Below are positions 1 to 37,174 of a stretch of DNA of 64,000 nt, piece after piece. Under the pieces are notes generated by a model. The model was not told where the DNA came from. It made no database searches and worked only from the letters and a program-made list of their open reading frames with translations. The position numbers and the translations under genes were made by a program. The DNA lies in the NCBI GenBank assembly GCA_947462335.1, contig OX381721.1:13157910-13221909 (forward strand). The letters are read 5' to 3'. How positions within the stretch are numbered: the stretch's first letter is position 1; the number at the start of each line of letters is the position of its first letter. This DNA comes from Harmothoe impar (taxonomy: Eukaryota; Annelida; Polychaeta; Phyllodocida; Polynoidae).

Positions 1-1383
1 GTAAAGTCTTCTTATTCCGTACAGGGTTATTTAAGGGAATACAATCTGTTTGGGAGATGATTTAACCGCACCAAACGAAGGGCACATCTTTCAATCAGGA
101 ATACACGCATTAGAGTGTGTAACTTAACAACACAATTACCACGGATAGGCAATTCTGAATGAAACTGTGTGTGGACAACATGATTTATGTGAAATCTAAA
201 CCCTAAATGTTGATATTGGAGAGGCCCTAAATGATTTTATCAAACTGATTTAAATTGAAAGTATGATACATTCATGTTATCATCGTAGATGTTCGGGCCA
301 GAGTACACAGTAGTTCCTATTACAACAAGCGGGACTGCACAACCCTGGGTTAACCTTTAGTATAATATACACATAGGGTATTGCCATGCTCTGTAACCAC
401 GAGGCAGGCATGCCCTGGAGGTGGCATAATGCTAACAAATCGGATTATAATCCTTCCTCAATGGGGCTTATTGATGTAGCTCCCACAGAGCTGGGGCAGG
501 GACTAGGGACGGGCCGCGTGTCATAACCGTGCACGGGATTACTGTGGTTACATTCAATGTGGATACAACTAGCTCAGAATCATTAGACCTTTGTTTTCAA
601 ATAATAATAATGTCATGTTTTCAAATTTAAAAATAAATAGAGTTTTTTTTCCAGTAACTCGAACTTGAGGCTGAAGTCTTCCTATTGTACGATAAGCTAT
701 GGTGGGTGATATTTGTTCGAGCAGAAGGCACTACAGTTTTTAAAAGCTAAAACATTTTGAGCGTTGGTTCACTTTACATCCCTTCCCCTAAGGAACCCAT
801 CTAAGGGCCCAATAAACTGTTTCTCCCTTTGCCCCCACCCTCAGTTGTCAAACACTGCATGGTAGGCTCCTAACATATTGAAGGTTTTTTTTACGTACAT
901 TTATTGAATTTAATTAACCTTACGGGCAAAGACTAGCTTGGGCGCATTGCCCTTCTGCCGCCAGCACCCCTAACTATACAAATCATTTTGACGGTCTTGA
1001 TATGTATTAATATGCTATGTCGTCCATGTTGTCCAAATGTCAAATTCATTTTACAAGCAAAAAATAATTTCTCTAATACAGTGTATTATCAGAGTAGATG
1101 AGATGGGATGAGATGAGATTTGTGTAATATGTTAAGGTAGGGCGCATCTGATAATTATGCGCCCTACAGTATGAGCTACTCAACTACCCTGTCCCATACC
1201 TGAATGCTGCCGTAGAATGCAATACATGGGGTTTAGCTACGGTGTATAGGGGTCAGGTTTGTGACTCCAGGCACAGCAGGTTTGGGCCAGACTGCTTGCG
1301 GGTTACGGTGTCTGCCTAGGTTTCTTGGTGACAGGGTAAAATACAGCACACCTGTCCCATGTCAGGGAATCCAACCCTAGATG

Positions 1384-1575
1384 TGGCTCCAGAGGGGTCC
1401 AAAGGCGACCTGGCGACCTGGGCTGTTTCCAGGCGACCTGCCGACCTGGTACAATAATTTGAGGGACCTGGCGACTTTTGGACAACTTTGACAATATTAA
1501 AACTGGTCTAAAAAAGGGGGGGACCGAAAAATTTATGACCCCTCCCTGTTGTTAAAAAATGACCACTCCCTTACC
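1384..1575. repeat. Dispersed repeat also present at 14007-14222 and, inverted, at 63819
   Basis: GGTGGCTCCAGAGGGGTCCA and following GGCGACCTGG motifs at 1384-1500 recur at 14007-14125. The next segment (TGTTGTTAAAAAATGACCACTCCC, about 1549-1573) appears inverted at 63819-63843. These look like parts of a common transposon family. Confidence 0.6.
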
Positions 1576-1877
1576 AGGCGGCACACTAAGTACGGATCAG
1601 CTTGAAGCTGCCAATTGTGATATTACAGCTGCCAATTGTGATATTACAGCTGAGTCTGGGTTCTGTCAACCTAATTCAGGAATAGTTATTTATAAACAAG
1701 GAATCAAAAGTAGCCTAAGGATATGCCTCATCTGAATTGTTATTGACCCTTTAAGGATCACATAGTGTTATGCGTTTGTACTGTGCTTTGTCCTTGGTTG
1801 TCATGAGTCTACTTGTCAGGGGTATATTCACGCATCATGCAGACCCTGTAAGGTCGCCATGATGCATAGCACATTAA

Positions 1878-2584
1878 CCCTTCCTCTACCGTACACGCAT
1901 TATTGCGAGTTTACTGTGCAGGACCGTACACGCATTTATGCGAGTTACTCGCCGATTTTGGCCGATTTTTGACCCTCTATGGTTTGCCTAGAAATTGGTA
2001 GAATCTCACAATTCTTTCTGACAGTAATCTATGGCATATTTTCTCTGCATATTTTAATCGGTGTGTACATACATCCAATATTTCAGAAATGCTGGTCATC
2101 TCAACTTGGATGATCTTTAGCCTTTTTCAATATGATTTGAGCAATATTTAAGGCAAAAATCTAAAAAAAAAGTCAAACAATATTTTTTTTGGGTGAAAAA
2201 TGGTTTTGTCCAATTTTTCATGCTGAAAAAGATGGTACCAAAAGTTAAGGTATATTTTGATGCATTCTGGCCTAAATGTGAGTTCTAATGGCAACATATA
2301 CACTAAAATAAATTGTATTTAATTTCAAATAGGGTTTTATCTCCCTAATTGGAACACTTAGGGCGATTTGGGTAGCTTACTTTCTGGTTATTCAATATTG
2401 TTCATCTTGTCATAGGTGTACTTCTAGTTTGTATATTTACAAAATTCTTTCAGTTTCTAAAAGGTTAGACCATCCCCTAAATCCAAATATTCCATTTGAA
2501 ATCTATCTGAAAAAATCTGGTCTTGGGATGGGTGTCTTTATGTGGAGCCTGGTAAAGGAAGAGCACGCTGTGGTCCTTAAAGGG
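1878..2584. mobile_element. Possible larger TTAA-flanked relative of the 60818 MITE
   Basis: TTAA at 1874 followed by CCCTT, and CCTTAAAGGG followed by TTAA at 2585, enclose 707 bp with no coding potential. The TIR similarity is short, so the call is tentative. Confidence 0.4.
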
Positions 2585-3740
2585 TTAACGGCAGGATACC
2601 AACCCTGACACCACTCACTGAGTCTTCATCTCAAAACACTCGTGATAAGAGCTACTTTAGGCTAAAAACGAGGTTTGTTTCAGGTAACATGGGAAGAAAA
2701 TGTAGGGTCGGTAGGTCGTTTTTTTTTAAACATGAAAGTACTAGCCAGTCTCTCCAAAGACCCTAAAATTGACCAAAAACGGGCAAAAATACCGAAATTT
2801 CTTCAAAATTGCATAAAAAAAACGTAGGGTCGGTCCTGCGTTGACAAACCTTTTTTGGCCTTACCTAGTCTGCAAAAGTGCCTAGTTTTGTTGCCATCTT
2901 CCAGTGCCCAAGGCGGCCGTCCTATGGACACTTAATGGGAAATGTGTATCGGCACTATACAGCTAGGTGGACGGTGGGTAGAATAAGATCCATGGTCTAT
3001 TGTCCTATTCCTTTGCGGCTTCAGAGTTATATTAAAGTCTTATTTTAACACTATTGAGTCACTCCACTGTAAATAAGGGCTCAGGGTGGGGTGTGGACTC
3101 ACCACACCTACATTAGACACACCTATTACAAAGGTCTAGGCTAATATTGGCAGCATTATGTAGGTGGACACACTGACCAAACACGGAGAAGCGCTGTATA
3201 CCTAATTTAATATGGGCTCTAGTCTCCTTATAGTAACGGTTGATTTAGGAAGTGCTACTATGTAGGGGGTGGGGGCTACCAAATAATGGCCAGACGTGCC
3301 GGGTGAAGTGCGCGTTCCCTGGTGTTGAGGTGCTAAACTAATACCAAGTTGATTCACGATCCTCACCTATGCCAACTTGTGAATATTGTTGTCAACATGT
3401 AGATAGCAACACTTTTCATACCTAAATGACCGAGCGTGCAGGACATTTCCCTGCACCCAACCTTCACTAGAGGGTTCATAATTCCCTGAAAACGACATGG
3501 GGCATGCCTTCTGGGGCTAAACTAGTAGGTTATCTAGAATACTTTTGTCCCCTCTTGCAAACAGGCATAATAACTACTCATCTAGTGGTGGTCTACCCCA
3601 AGAGGGATGTTTAACTGTTGTTCCCCTTCCCTAATCCTTTACCCACCCGCATTTCTAAACGTAAATTATTTCCTATAAATCCCAGTCCTCTTGTGGCATG
3701 TATTAGGGGGGGGGCAATTACTAGTCACATTTACTAGGTC

Positions 3741-3962
3741 CCGTGGGATTTCCATGGTTATGGTACTTTATGAAGTGGATTGTATGGATAAAAGGTTGCT
3801 AAAGAAGATAGGATACCGCTCCACTTCTGTCGTATTCTTAAATGAGATATGTAGTGGGGGGGGGGGGGAACTATATTTCCGTGGGAATTTTGTGGTTATG
3901 GTAGTTTCTCAACTGATTTCTATAGTTTCAAAGGTGCTAAATAAGATAGGATACCGCTCCAT
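3741..3962. repeat. Imperfect direct duplication (about 85 bp, two copies)
   Basis: CCGTGGGATTTCCATGGTTATGG...AAGATAGGATACCGCTCCA recurs about 130 bp later with a G-run between. No gene is seen in it. Confidence 0.6.
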
Positions 3963-4428
3963 TTTTTATTTTTACTATTTGAGCTATTGTTAGGCCAATT
4001 AAGTTAATTAGTGTCTTGTGGAGAGATTTATTGTTCTGTATTTCTAATGGTTGCCTAGCAACAGACATATTTTGCTCCTTATCTATAGTAACAGAGCCAA
4101 ATACAGTTGCATTACAGTTGGATGATATATGCATAATCTTGCAATATTCTAAGGCAATTATATCATAACATCTACATCTATATATGTATTGGCCCATATA
4201 TTATTGCCTAGCAATATAACACGTATTTGAACAGCCTTCTCAAGTGGCTCATCGAGTCCCTATTTTTCTTTTACTGAGGTCCAGTTACTTCAACATTGAA
4301 TAAGTATCATGTCATCCATGTCTTTGTCTGCTTTGGTGGTTCAATGGTTATACATTTGTACTCGAGGTAGTTATACTAGTAAATTGACAATTATTATATT
4401 GTAAGTTTAATAACAATTGTATACATAC

Positions 4429-4449
4429 CTCCAGAACATTGCGAACATC
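4429..4449 (-). CDS. Candidate 21-nt microexon of the left-flanking gene
   Basis: A minus-strand T-rich acceptor (TTTTTTTGCAG) and a GAG|GTATGT donor bracket 21 nt. Read in phase 1, to match the signal exon at 5281-5359, it encodes CSQCSG, a short Cys-containing linker. Symmetry and phase agree, but it is too short to be sure. Confidence 0.4.
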
Positions 4450-5280
4450 CTGCAAAAAAATATGGGAATGGTAAATTATGGTTAACTCAATGGATGTCAT
4501 GTTCTCAATGTCACTAGTATGTTCTGAAATACCGAGAAGATTTACAGTAATCCAAAAGCAATATGTCCTTGGTCCTCTCTGAACATATTAGTACAACGCT
4601 GCAGAAGTTAATACACGTTTTATACACATTAGGCACATGTCATGGAGTAATACAATTCAATGTAAATTTTGACCGACTTAACAACATAATCACATTTAGA
4701 CAAATACTACATTTAGGACGTATACTAAAACGTTGACAGTTGACCAGAATCCAGATCGGGGCAGTTTCTCTTATTACAGCAGTCAGATATTGATCATGCT
4801 TATGACACCTCAATGAATGAATGGTGTTATTGTTCCCTCAGACATGCTTATATTATAGCAGTCCGAGGGGCAGTGTGAATTGAGGAACTCATATCCACAG
4901 ATTGTGAGGCATTTACACGTTATCATTTCTGGTTTTATCATTTGTAACCTACATAATATTATTTTTACCACGGTTCTGCACTCTGTAGCCTATACATCGT
5001 ATACTTAAAGTACAACGTTAGAATTGATACCCCACCCCCTCCCTTGAAACCACATTAAATCGAACAACACAGATACAAGGTTACATAGGGATGGACATGC
5101 ATTTGATGAACAGCAGAATGCATTATAACTTTTTAAACCATTGCTTCTCTTCTGTCCAAGCACCCACAGTTTGACATGTGACACTCAGTACTATAACGGA
5201 GGGTGTGAGAACGGCAGGTGAGTCCTGACCACCCTACAACATGAGGTAAGGTACACACTAAGTCTACATGAACAACTCAC

Positions 5281-5359
5281 CTGAGTTTACACCTGTAACC
5301 AGCAGGCTGCACACCACTACCAGCTGTACCAGCACCTCCCGGCTACTTAAAGACACCAT
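5281..5359 (-). CDS. Signal-peptide exon of a left-flanking gene
   Basis: On the minus strand ATG at 5359 opens MVSLSSREVLVQLVVVCSLL followed by VTGVNS, a good secretory signal, and ends in phase 1 at the consensus donor CTCAG|GTGAGT. The form, a short signal exon ending in phase 1, matches exon 1 of the receptor and the exon at 61651. Downstream exons must lie to the left, mostly beyond the window. The product is unknown. Confidence 0.55.
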
Positions 5360-8015
5360 CCTCCTGTGTGTCACCTACTGGAGGCTGTCTACTGTCTCCT
5401 CCAGGGGCCCTGGGGCGTACCAGGGGTGTGGTACCAAGGATGAGGTACCTGCGATGGTGCTGGGTACTGGGAACTTTGCAGTTGTTGCCCTGCACCTACA
5501 CTGGATCCCTGAGTCAACTAGCTTAGAAAGGGCTCAGGTAACTGCCAACACATCAAACACAGCGTATTGTTGGTAACAGAACTTTCAAGTTGAAATCTCT
5601 CCAATTTGTGGGTGGGAGATGTTGCGGAATTATCTAGTGGCTGGGTGACTATATCCTGGGTGCAGGTCCAACTGCTTGAATCTCTAACTACTCAACTAAC
5701 GTCCCATAAGCAGGTTAGCAGTTACCGGTGATACCGCATAGCAGTGAGACCAGTGTATCGGGCACCAACTACAGAGCAATGCTTTCTACTGCTGGCAACG
5801 GGCCGCGCACACGGCAGGCCGACCTACTATACGACACAAATATGTCAACACAAAGGTGTGACAAACTATTGCCGCCTCAGTGCACTGCCTTCCTTCTCTA
5901 CCAAAGGGATCCAGCTTTAACACTAGCTCCTGTCACAATACCTAGCCCAAAGCGTTCGAGGTATGTATTGTTTGACAAACATCTGAGTAAAGATGTCCTG
6001 CCCAGCTGATAAGTGTTAAAACACTGCCGTCATCAGTGTAAATACGGGATCTATTCCTAACGTAGTTCAGGGGTTTGTCTAGGTTTCCTTTCAACCAGTG
6101 ATCTGAATTACGACTTTTTTTTGCAATGTTTATGAACGTCAAAACGTGAATGTTTACTCACGTTCAATGGACGTTTATGTCTAAACTACGTTTTTTCTAC
6201 GTCATTCAGACACTTCCACGTTTTTCATCAGCGATTTGAACAGTATCGTGGGAATTCAATGGCTATATTCCCCGTAATGATTGACAAAATTTGAATTCAT
6301 TAAGTGCACACATGTACAAAAATTAGCCAAATATATGGATCTCTTTTTTATTAGAATATGTCATTTCTTACAAAACAGAAGTGTTGATATTCTGACAGCC
6401 ATCTCAGCGAGTAAAGAGACACCAATTTTAGTTAAACCAAAGTAAAACTCTTATAATTATTCGTTATATTGGCAGGCATATGTAGACTGGCATAGAGTAA
6501 ACCCCTGTATAATTCTGTGTCCTACAGTATGCTGTGCCGGACATCCCAGGGTCAGGCCAGAACTTGTCCCACTGAGCCTTTCAAAATGGCGGCGTTCTGC
6601 CACCAGCTCCCGAGCACCTAATGGCCATCCACAGCTAAGTATGGATCCTGCAGCTGATGACGTAACAGGGGTTAACCCTTTACGGACAGCACAGTGTTTT
6701 CATGCACTGTGTAATCTTGTCTCATCAGGCATTCATAAATCATGCCAATCATACCGGGTTGGTGAACTCACGAAAGGTCGGCATATCATGCATAAATGCA
6801 ACCCTGGTAAGTAGCCTCGCCAGGGCTGCATTCAGGCATTGTGATGACTGACAAAGAGTATAGCACATTAAAACATTATACGACCATTAAAGAGCCCAGC
6901 GACCTACATCCCGGACCACTGTTATTTGTGGTTCATGATATATCATTGTCTGAGTTTGTACAAGGGAATTATATTAAACCTGCGCCCACCTCGTCTACAA
7001 GAGGCCCAGAGCACGGGTACTCCCTCCACCCTGACTATTGCTGTCGGGGCAGCAGGAATTGGGCCTTGAAGAGGATGACCTGGAACTGCCCATAATAAAA
7101 GATCTCACTAAACTGTCAAATTGCCAATGTAGCAGTCTGATGTGATCCCTGCAGAGTTAAGTCAGTTTTACTCTGCTATTGTGTAGATTAAGGTAGAAAA
7201 TGAAATATTCACCTGGAGATACCTTTCCTGTAGTTTTAAACTAAATACAGCTGATCCCCACTCCCTCGAACTTTTACTATATCGGATTCTTTTCTTCTTT
7301 AGCTTACATGTTCCATTATACTTGGACTTGATTTCTCGGATAAATAGATTCCTCATACAATTTTCTTGCATTTTCCACATTCGAGGATATGAGGGCCGAC
7401 CGTACAAGCATGGACCAACACTTCCTGAAGGTATCAGCTAATATAAGGATTGGATGACAAAGATGAAATAGTCACTAGACTACAGTGGCCCAAGAGGGCC
7501 AAAATGTAAATCAAGAAACAAAATCAACTTTCAAGTAAAAGTGTAAAATGAAAAGTCAAATCTAATTTCCATTTCAGAAATGGCTGTAGTCAGTCTGTCA
7601 ACTCATGCAAAACATCTTGTGACAGGTATCTTTTAGCATGGGACATATATATTGATGGTCAGAGCTATAGGGGTGTAAAGGGTGCATCAGTTTGCAACTG
7701 TGTTGCATACATATACCAAGATGGTGGCTGGACCTGACTTGCTTTATTTCAGCTGATTTCCTACCATGCATGATCAATATGATCGACTGCACAACTATGG
7801 TCAGGAAGCAACATTACTTCTAGGGGACGAAATGGCTACCATAGGAGTGTGACCCCTGCAAGTGTAGATAATGAAAAAGTGTCCAGGCAACCTCCTGCAT
7901 TGAGGAGCGAAGTATTTTATCATGTATGGCAAGCCTAGTCAGCTCACTCTAAGAATTGTATTTACAAACAGATTCTAAAAGGCCACTTGCTCCAGCCTTA
8001 CAATTTCTGACTTTA

Positions 8016-8413
8016 GGGGCCGTCCATGAAGTATGTCATGCGGGAGGGGGTGGGGGTCTTGGTCAGAGTTGGACAAACAATGATTAAGGTATGGGGAAAA
8101 GCGTGACAAGGGCGTGGGTGGGTGTTGGAATTGGTCCATATTTGTGTGACATAGTTTATGATGGGGGTAGATGCCTAAATTCGACATGGCTACATGGCCA
8201 TTTCTTAAAATCGGCAAGCGACATGGAGCTTAGTGACATGAGGGAAAATTCTAGTGACCTGACAGGGTATTTCTTAAAATCGACATGGGACATGGCAGGT
8301 GCTTAGGGGCGACATGGTACATAGGAATTTTAAGTGACATGACATGACCATTTCTTAAATACGACATGCGACACGGGGGGGGGGGCATCTAGACCCCCTT
8401 TATGGACAGCCTC
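8016..8413. mobile_element. MITE with GGGGCCGTCCAT-type ends
   Basis: Ends GGGGCCGTCCAT and ATGGACAGCCTC are inverted with 10 of 12 matches, each flanked inside by G-rich runs and GACATG/CATGTC motifs. The interior repeats a TTTCTTAAAATCGACATG-like unit. Confidence 0.55.
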
Positions 8414-8863
8414 TGAACTTAAAAGTGTTCTTTCATGTTGAGAATGTATGATTCGAAAGGCTTCCTGGGTACCCCAACCGAATCTCAACTTCTACTCTTC
8501 TAGAGGGGAGAGCCAACGGTGGCTTAAATCTGCACGTTTAGGAGTTGACGACCCTTCTTTGACATTCATGATTTAAAAGGGCGTCAAATAGTTTTTGACT
8601 TATCACACAGCAGAGCCGAATATTATGCTTTAACTCCATTCCAAAGCTTCAGTCTAGAAGAGAGTCAAATACAGATTCACTCTTTTGGCTATTAAAGAGA
8701 GTCAAAAAGAGAGTTATTCTGGTGATAAAATGTTAATTTCTGCTAAAAGAGTTATATTGACTCTGATAATTTTCTCTGTTTCCGTAGGATATTTAACAAT
8801 GCTGTGCATTTACAGCACTTTTTGCTGTAGTTGGTATTACAGCATTATTTGCTGTATAATTAT

Positions 8864-10054
8864 GTAGGGTAGGTTCACCACTTTCAACCAGTCTGATCCA
8901 TGTTTTTTCATCAGCTACCTTTCAGGTCTAATTGCTCCTAAGTTTTTTGTGCATATCCTCCAGAACTGAACCAAACTTTAGGTATTGCACTGGAGAGTAA
9001 CATTCATGATGTCTTACAATGCCATATATCAAGTTACAGTATTCAGAATTGCCATTTTTCACCCTAAGTCAGCCAAAATGCACCTTGAGTCAGCCATATC
9101 ACAACTGCCAGAAATATGTGGCATAAACCAGTAAATTTCTGATTTTCATCAATGGATGAATGCATGCATCATATATCAACATGTTACAATTAACAATTAA
9201 ATAGAGAAGAAAACAATTCATTGAATATGAAATAATGAAGACAAAGTCAGTACTGTACCTTAGGTGAATATAACTGCATTATTAGCTATCAATGCAAGTA
9301 AATATTACTTGTATGAGCAAAAAGGACTAAAATATAACATTATAGACATGCAGTATGGAGTTCTATTGAATATAATCGTGGGCTCTGCCCCCTCACCCCC
9401 TTTCCCCCCTGTTTTTGTGTTTCACCCTTGCCCTCTATACACTACACAAGCAGGCCTACTATCCCTAACCTTGTAGTAGAAGAGGGTATTCTGGGAGGAG
9501 GAGTTATTCACAAGGGTAGGGGGAGAGTTCTTAGACAGAAATTTAGGGTGAGAGCATTCCAGCGGGGATTCCAGAGAAGAAAATCCCATGGTTGACTTAG
9601 GGTATGAGGTGGCTGACTTAGGGTGAACTCATGGCTGACTTAAGGTGAAATGGGTATACCTTACGAAATCAGTCCTAAAATAATTTTGGAAATTAATTTT
9701 GCTCAATAAAGTCATGATTTATGTAATTTAGATACATATCCAGCTCACAAAACTGATCGACACTGTGTATGAAAGGGGCAAATTCAATTCAAAACAACTA
9801 CCAAACAGTATGAATAGTGGAGAGATTTTCGCTCTCTGTTTGTCAAAACAGGTCAAACAGGGGTACTTCTGACTGATTTTACAGTATGAAAAAGAGTGAT
9901 GATGCAGATGCAATGTGCAGTATATATTTGCAAAACACTTCAATTCTTAAATCAGTGGGAGTTTATTGTCACCAGATGCATACTAAACTTGTAAATTCAT
10001 GTAAAAAGTGGTTGACTCAAGGTATGAGTTTGACTTAGGGTGAACCTACCCTAC
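8864..10054. mobile_element. DNA element with perfect 16-bp TIRs
   Basis: GTAGGGTAGGTTCACC at 8864-8879 and its exact inverse at 10039-10054 bound 1191 bp. Near the ends, GACTTAGGGTGAA and its inverse recur. No long ORF. It lies inside a stretch of GCTGTA/TACAGC palindromes. Confidence 0.75.
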
Positions 10055-10489
10055 AATATTATGTACTGTAAATTGGGTCTCCAGCAATGTTGCTGTACAT
10101 TTACAGTACATTGTGCTGTAGATTTCTGCTGCTAGGTGGCAGCAGTATACCATTTTTGTAGTAATTATTCCACTCAACCCTTTCCCGAGTCAAATAAAGC
10201 CTCACAAACTCTCAAGACATTGTAGAATAAGAAGGTATAAGAGGGACTGAATGCAGTTATCATAAAGTGTATTGATATTAATTTTGCATAATTGTGTTTA
10301 ATAATACAAAAAACAGCAAAAGTATAGAATATAGACCACATTGGTGGGAAAAGTTAAATGCTTAAGTGCCTGGAATGGGAAAAAGCTGGTATACAGTTCA
10401 GCTGTATGAAAGCAGGATTAAAATTATCATGCAGGAAAGTATTCTCCATGCATGCATATTAATTGATATAAATTGATGACAATATGAAA

Positions 10490-10720
10490 CCTACAGTAGA
10501 AGTTGCTGTAACTTTACAGCACCCGGTTGCTGTACATATACAGCAAAATCTACTGGAACAAAAGTTGCCAGCAACTTTTGCTGTAGATGTACAGTAGAAG
10601 TTGCTGTAAATTTACAGTAGAAGTTGTTGTAAATGTACAGCAAGTCAGTTGCTGTACACCTACAGCAAAATCTACTGGAACAACAGTTGCCAGCAACTTT
10701 TGCTGTACGTGTACAGTACT
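10490..10720. repeat. GCTGTA/TACAGC palindromic repeat cluster
   Basis: About a dozen alternating TTGCTGTA and TACAGCAA motifs, with a direct duplication of the block AATCTACTGGAACAA...TTGCCAGCAACTTTTGCTGTA (about 10546 and 10669). The same motif recurs at 8800-8855 and 10060-10130. Confidence 0.7.
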
Positions 10721-12841
10721 TACTTCTTACAGTGTACATGATACATGTACTTGTAATAGTGTAATAGTAATAGCAATGTAATAGTGTGGCTTATAGGATC
10801 GGAACAAAGTCAGGGTGCGACTTATATTATGCACGTTTTAAATGCATAATACAGTACTTATTCGCCATAATCAGACCCTTTGTGAGGCTTATAGATTTTC
10901 CCAAAGTTTAGGTGCGGCTAATACATAAGTTAGGCTTATTATACGTGAGAATTTAAGATTGTCAGTAGAAATCTGGATAGTCCTCATGTATGGAAGAGAA
11001 AAGAAATATCACAATAATTTTTATAACATATTTTTTTATTCAAAATGTTCTAGGATCAGACACTTTTCATTAATGAAAATGATATTGTCATGGTTGCATC
11101 TCACAATTGTTAACATGATTAGAAATATATAAACAACATCTCCTATTATTGGTCCATGCATTAACTAGGCCTATGGCATATTCTGACAGTATGATCAAAC
11201 AGGCAGATACTATAGCTTGCTCTTCGTTCTTTGTACCTTTAAACTTTTAGTACACAACTTGGGATCTGTAAGATATAATATCACATTTTGTAGTGGAGCT
11301 AAGCTCGATCACTTCGAGATCAAACATGTCATTTGCCTCAAAGTATTTAAGTGAAATGTCCAGTATCCATCACAATGCAGCTTTCATCGCCCTGTAACAT
11401 ACTATATATCTAATTATATAACAACTCAGCTCAATGTCTTACCAATATATACACAACACTTTATTATATCTTCTTTTTCCACTATGAGTAACATGAACAA
11501 AATATAAAATAACAATCTCTTAAGGTTAAAACGAATACTACTGATATAGAACACTAGAGTACAAAATATAAGGTCATTATCACAGTCTAACTAAGTATCA
11601 AGGTATACATGTATATACATAAGCAAACAGCGCATCTTTGGTTTCATGATCTCATAGGAACAAGTTTCACAGAAAGGTGTTAATGATGTATGAGACCTTT
11701 CATTTAGAATTGCATCTTCTTGGAACTTGCATCCATGCTATGCTATTTTTTTTATCATATAACAACAGGCTGTAATAATAATATCAAATACATTTATAAT
11801 ATATTGTGCTCTACATTATCTTGGTTATATTGTATATGCTCAGTAATACATCACAGAAAACTTCTATGAAAGACACAGGTTTTCGCAAGTCATCCACCAC
11901 TTCTAATCCATCATTGTTTTCCGATAAGATATGATCATGTATGATCCACATTTACGTAGTTATTTACGCCTGTCAAATCTTCCCCCCAAGGGGAGTCCCT
12001 CTAGCTCTTGAGAAGGCAATAAAACAGCAGTCCTAACTGTATAAACAATAAGCTTCACCAAGATCTCACTCCATCACTTACAATAAGATAACTACAATTA
12101 CTGCAGTAGGACCATACATGACTAGACGCCATGTTATATCACATTAACTGCTTCAATCACACAGCACCATCGTAGGACCACAGGGCGACTTGATGGTTGG
12201 CAAGGTTACAGCATGATAAAACTACATCATGATAAAGGGTGAAAACAGGTTGTAATTACAGTGTTACATGATAATATGTATGATATATGATACCTCAGTC
12301 ATACCACTGTCAGATCAATAACATACCACTCCCGTATTCTAGTGACATTTGAAAATATTTTTCACAACTATAAATGACAAAAGATTAATTGATAGCTACA
12401 TAATTTATCAGTGATAGGAGACGAAATCGATAGCAGGTGATCGTACAAGTACTATAGGGTATACAAAGCACAAGTTACATTGCATGATACCATGGTTGCT
12501 GTCGTGCAGGATTTCCTATTAATATGTGCTCATATAATGGATCCCACCTGCCACAGCTGTCAAACAGATAATGGTGTTCATTGGCGTTTGCGAAATAACA
12601 CCCGAGAACCCTTGGTCGAAATCTATCTTTTCTATGTTACTTTCGAATATTGTAACTTATAGCTGCAAGAAGCAGGATAGTAACACGAGTAGTGGAACAG
12701 CAAGAAATTTAGATTTTTCTAATGATAATATTATTAGGTTCCGCCGTGAGTTGCGGTGCGACAATTTTCAGTACTTCGCTATTCGGTGGACACCCCCCCC
12801 CCCGATTTTCAAATTCCCGGGTCCGCCTCTGAACACGCACA

Positions 12842-13067
12842 TGTAGGGCAAGCGATATGTTCACCCCCGATATCAGAGTTTATTACTCTGATATCGGAGT
12901 TTCTAACTTCGATATAGGAGTTTCTAGCTTCGATATCGGAGATAGTAACTTTGATATCGGAGATAATAACTTTGATATCGGATTTTATAACTTCGATATC
13001 ACAGTTAGAAACTCTGATATCGAAGTTAGAAACTCCGATATCGAAGGTGAACAAACGGCTTGCCACA
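12842..13067. mobile_element. Hairpin element of 21-bp units with GATATC cores
   Basis: Terminal inverted repeats (GGGCAAGCGATATGTTCACC at the left; the inverse of GGTGAACAAACGGCTTGCC at the right) enclose about eight 21-bp units. Left-hand units read GATATCGGAGTTTCTAACTTC and right-hand units read as their reverse complement, so the whole stretch can fold back. Both strands are open, but only because the units are symmetric. Confidence 0.75.
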
Positions 13068-13340
13068 CCTGGCATCTTGTGCAGGTAACGGTGGAGGTCT
13101 AGTCCGGGTTCGGGCGTGAACTAGAGTCTAGCTTCAGTCCATTCCAGATCGGTCAAGGGGGTTCAAGGTCGGGTTATATCAATATGCAGGCATGCCCAAA
13201 ACTCATACTAGGGAAGGCCAGTACTCCACATCTTTGCCAATTGCAATTCCCCAGTTGCCATTAGTTAGATATGCATGCCCAAAATATATACATATGTATG
13301 ATGTATATAGATATATGATAATATATCTAAATATAATAGC

Positions 13341-13344
<4 letters not shown>

Positions 13345-13395
<51 letters not shown>
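13345..13395. repeat. (TA)n microsatellite
   Basis: About 25 TA units downstream of the receptor stop codon, probably in its 3' UTR or just beyond. Confidence 0.95.
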
Positions 13396-13397
<2 letters not shown>

Positions 13398-13577
13398 TCA
13401 TTCTGTTTATCCTTACATTTCTATTGACCCATAAGTTGGCAATTGGCAATTAGCAGCAAATGTATGGGCCACTGGCCTTCCATATGGACACTGGACCAGA
13501 CTAGACCTACACATAAACGACTTCAGTCCAGCTTCAGATGACTAGGGCACTCCCGGGATTGGCGCGCGAACCCGGCC

Positions 13578-37140
<23,563 letters not shown>

Positions 37141-37174
37141 AATGTTCAGTAGCAGCAGCGAAAGTCCAGTAATC

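Larger units (their letters stand above)
5360..12840. other. Intergenic stretch without recognised gene
   Basis: No exon with domain similarity found on either strand. Open frames are short and in low-complexity or repeat sequence. Contents are the elements at 8016, 8864 and 10490 and a TTAA-start MITE-like sequence at about 6673-6850. Confidence 0.6.

Noticed and set aside
5170..5217. Plus-strand exon-like 48 nt encoding CDTQYYNGGCENG, EGF-like in look, with good acceptor and donor
   Set aside because: Only one isolated fragment, opposite to the signal-peptide exon nearby, and no partner exon seen. An antisense reading of the same region is also open, so chance is likely. Worth a junction check but not annotated.
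12842..13067. CRISPR-like array
   Set aside because: Units are contiguous and mirrored, without spacers, in a eukaryotic context.
12857..13102. Long open frames on both strands over the 21-bp repeats
   Set aside because: They arise from repeat symmetry (unit length divisible by three, no stop in either direction), not from coding.
13192..13434. ORF containing YIYIYI runs; likewise 34334-34640
   Set aside because: Product of (TA)n/(CA)n microsatellites.
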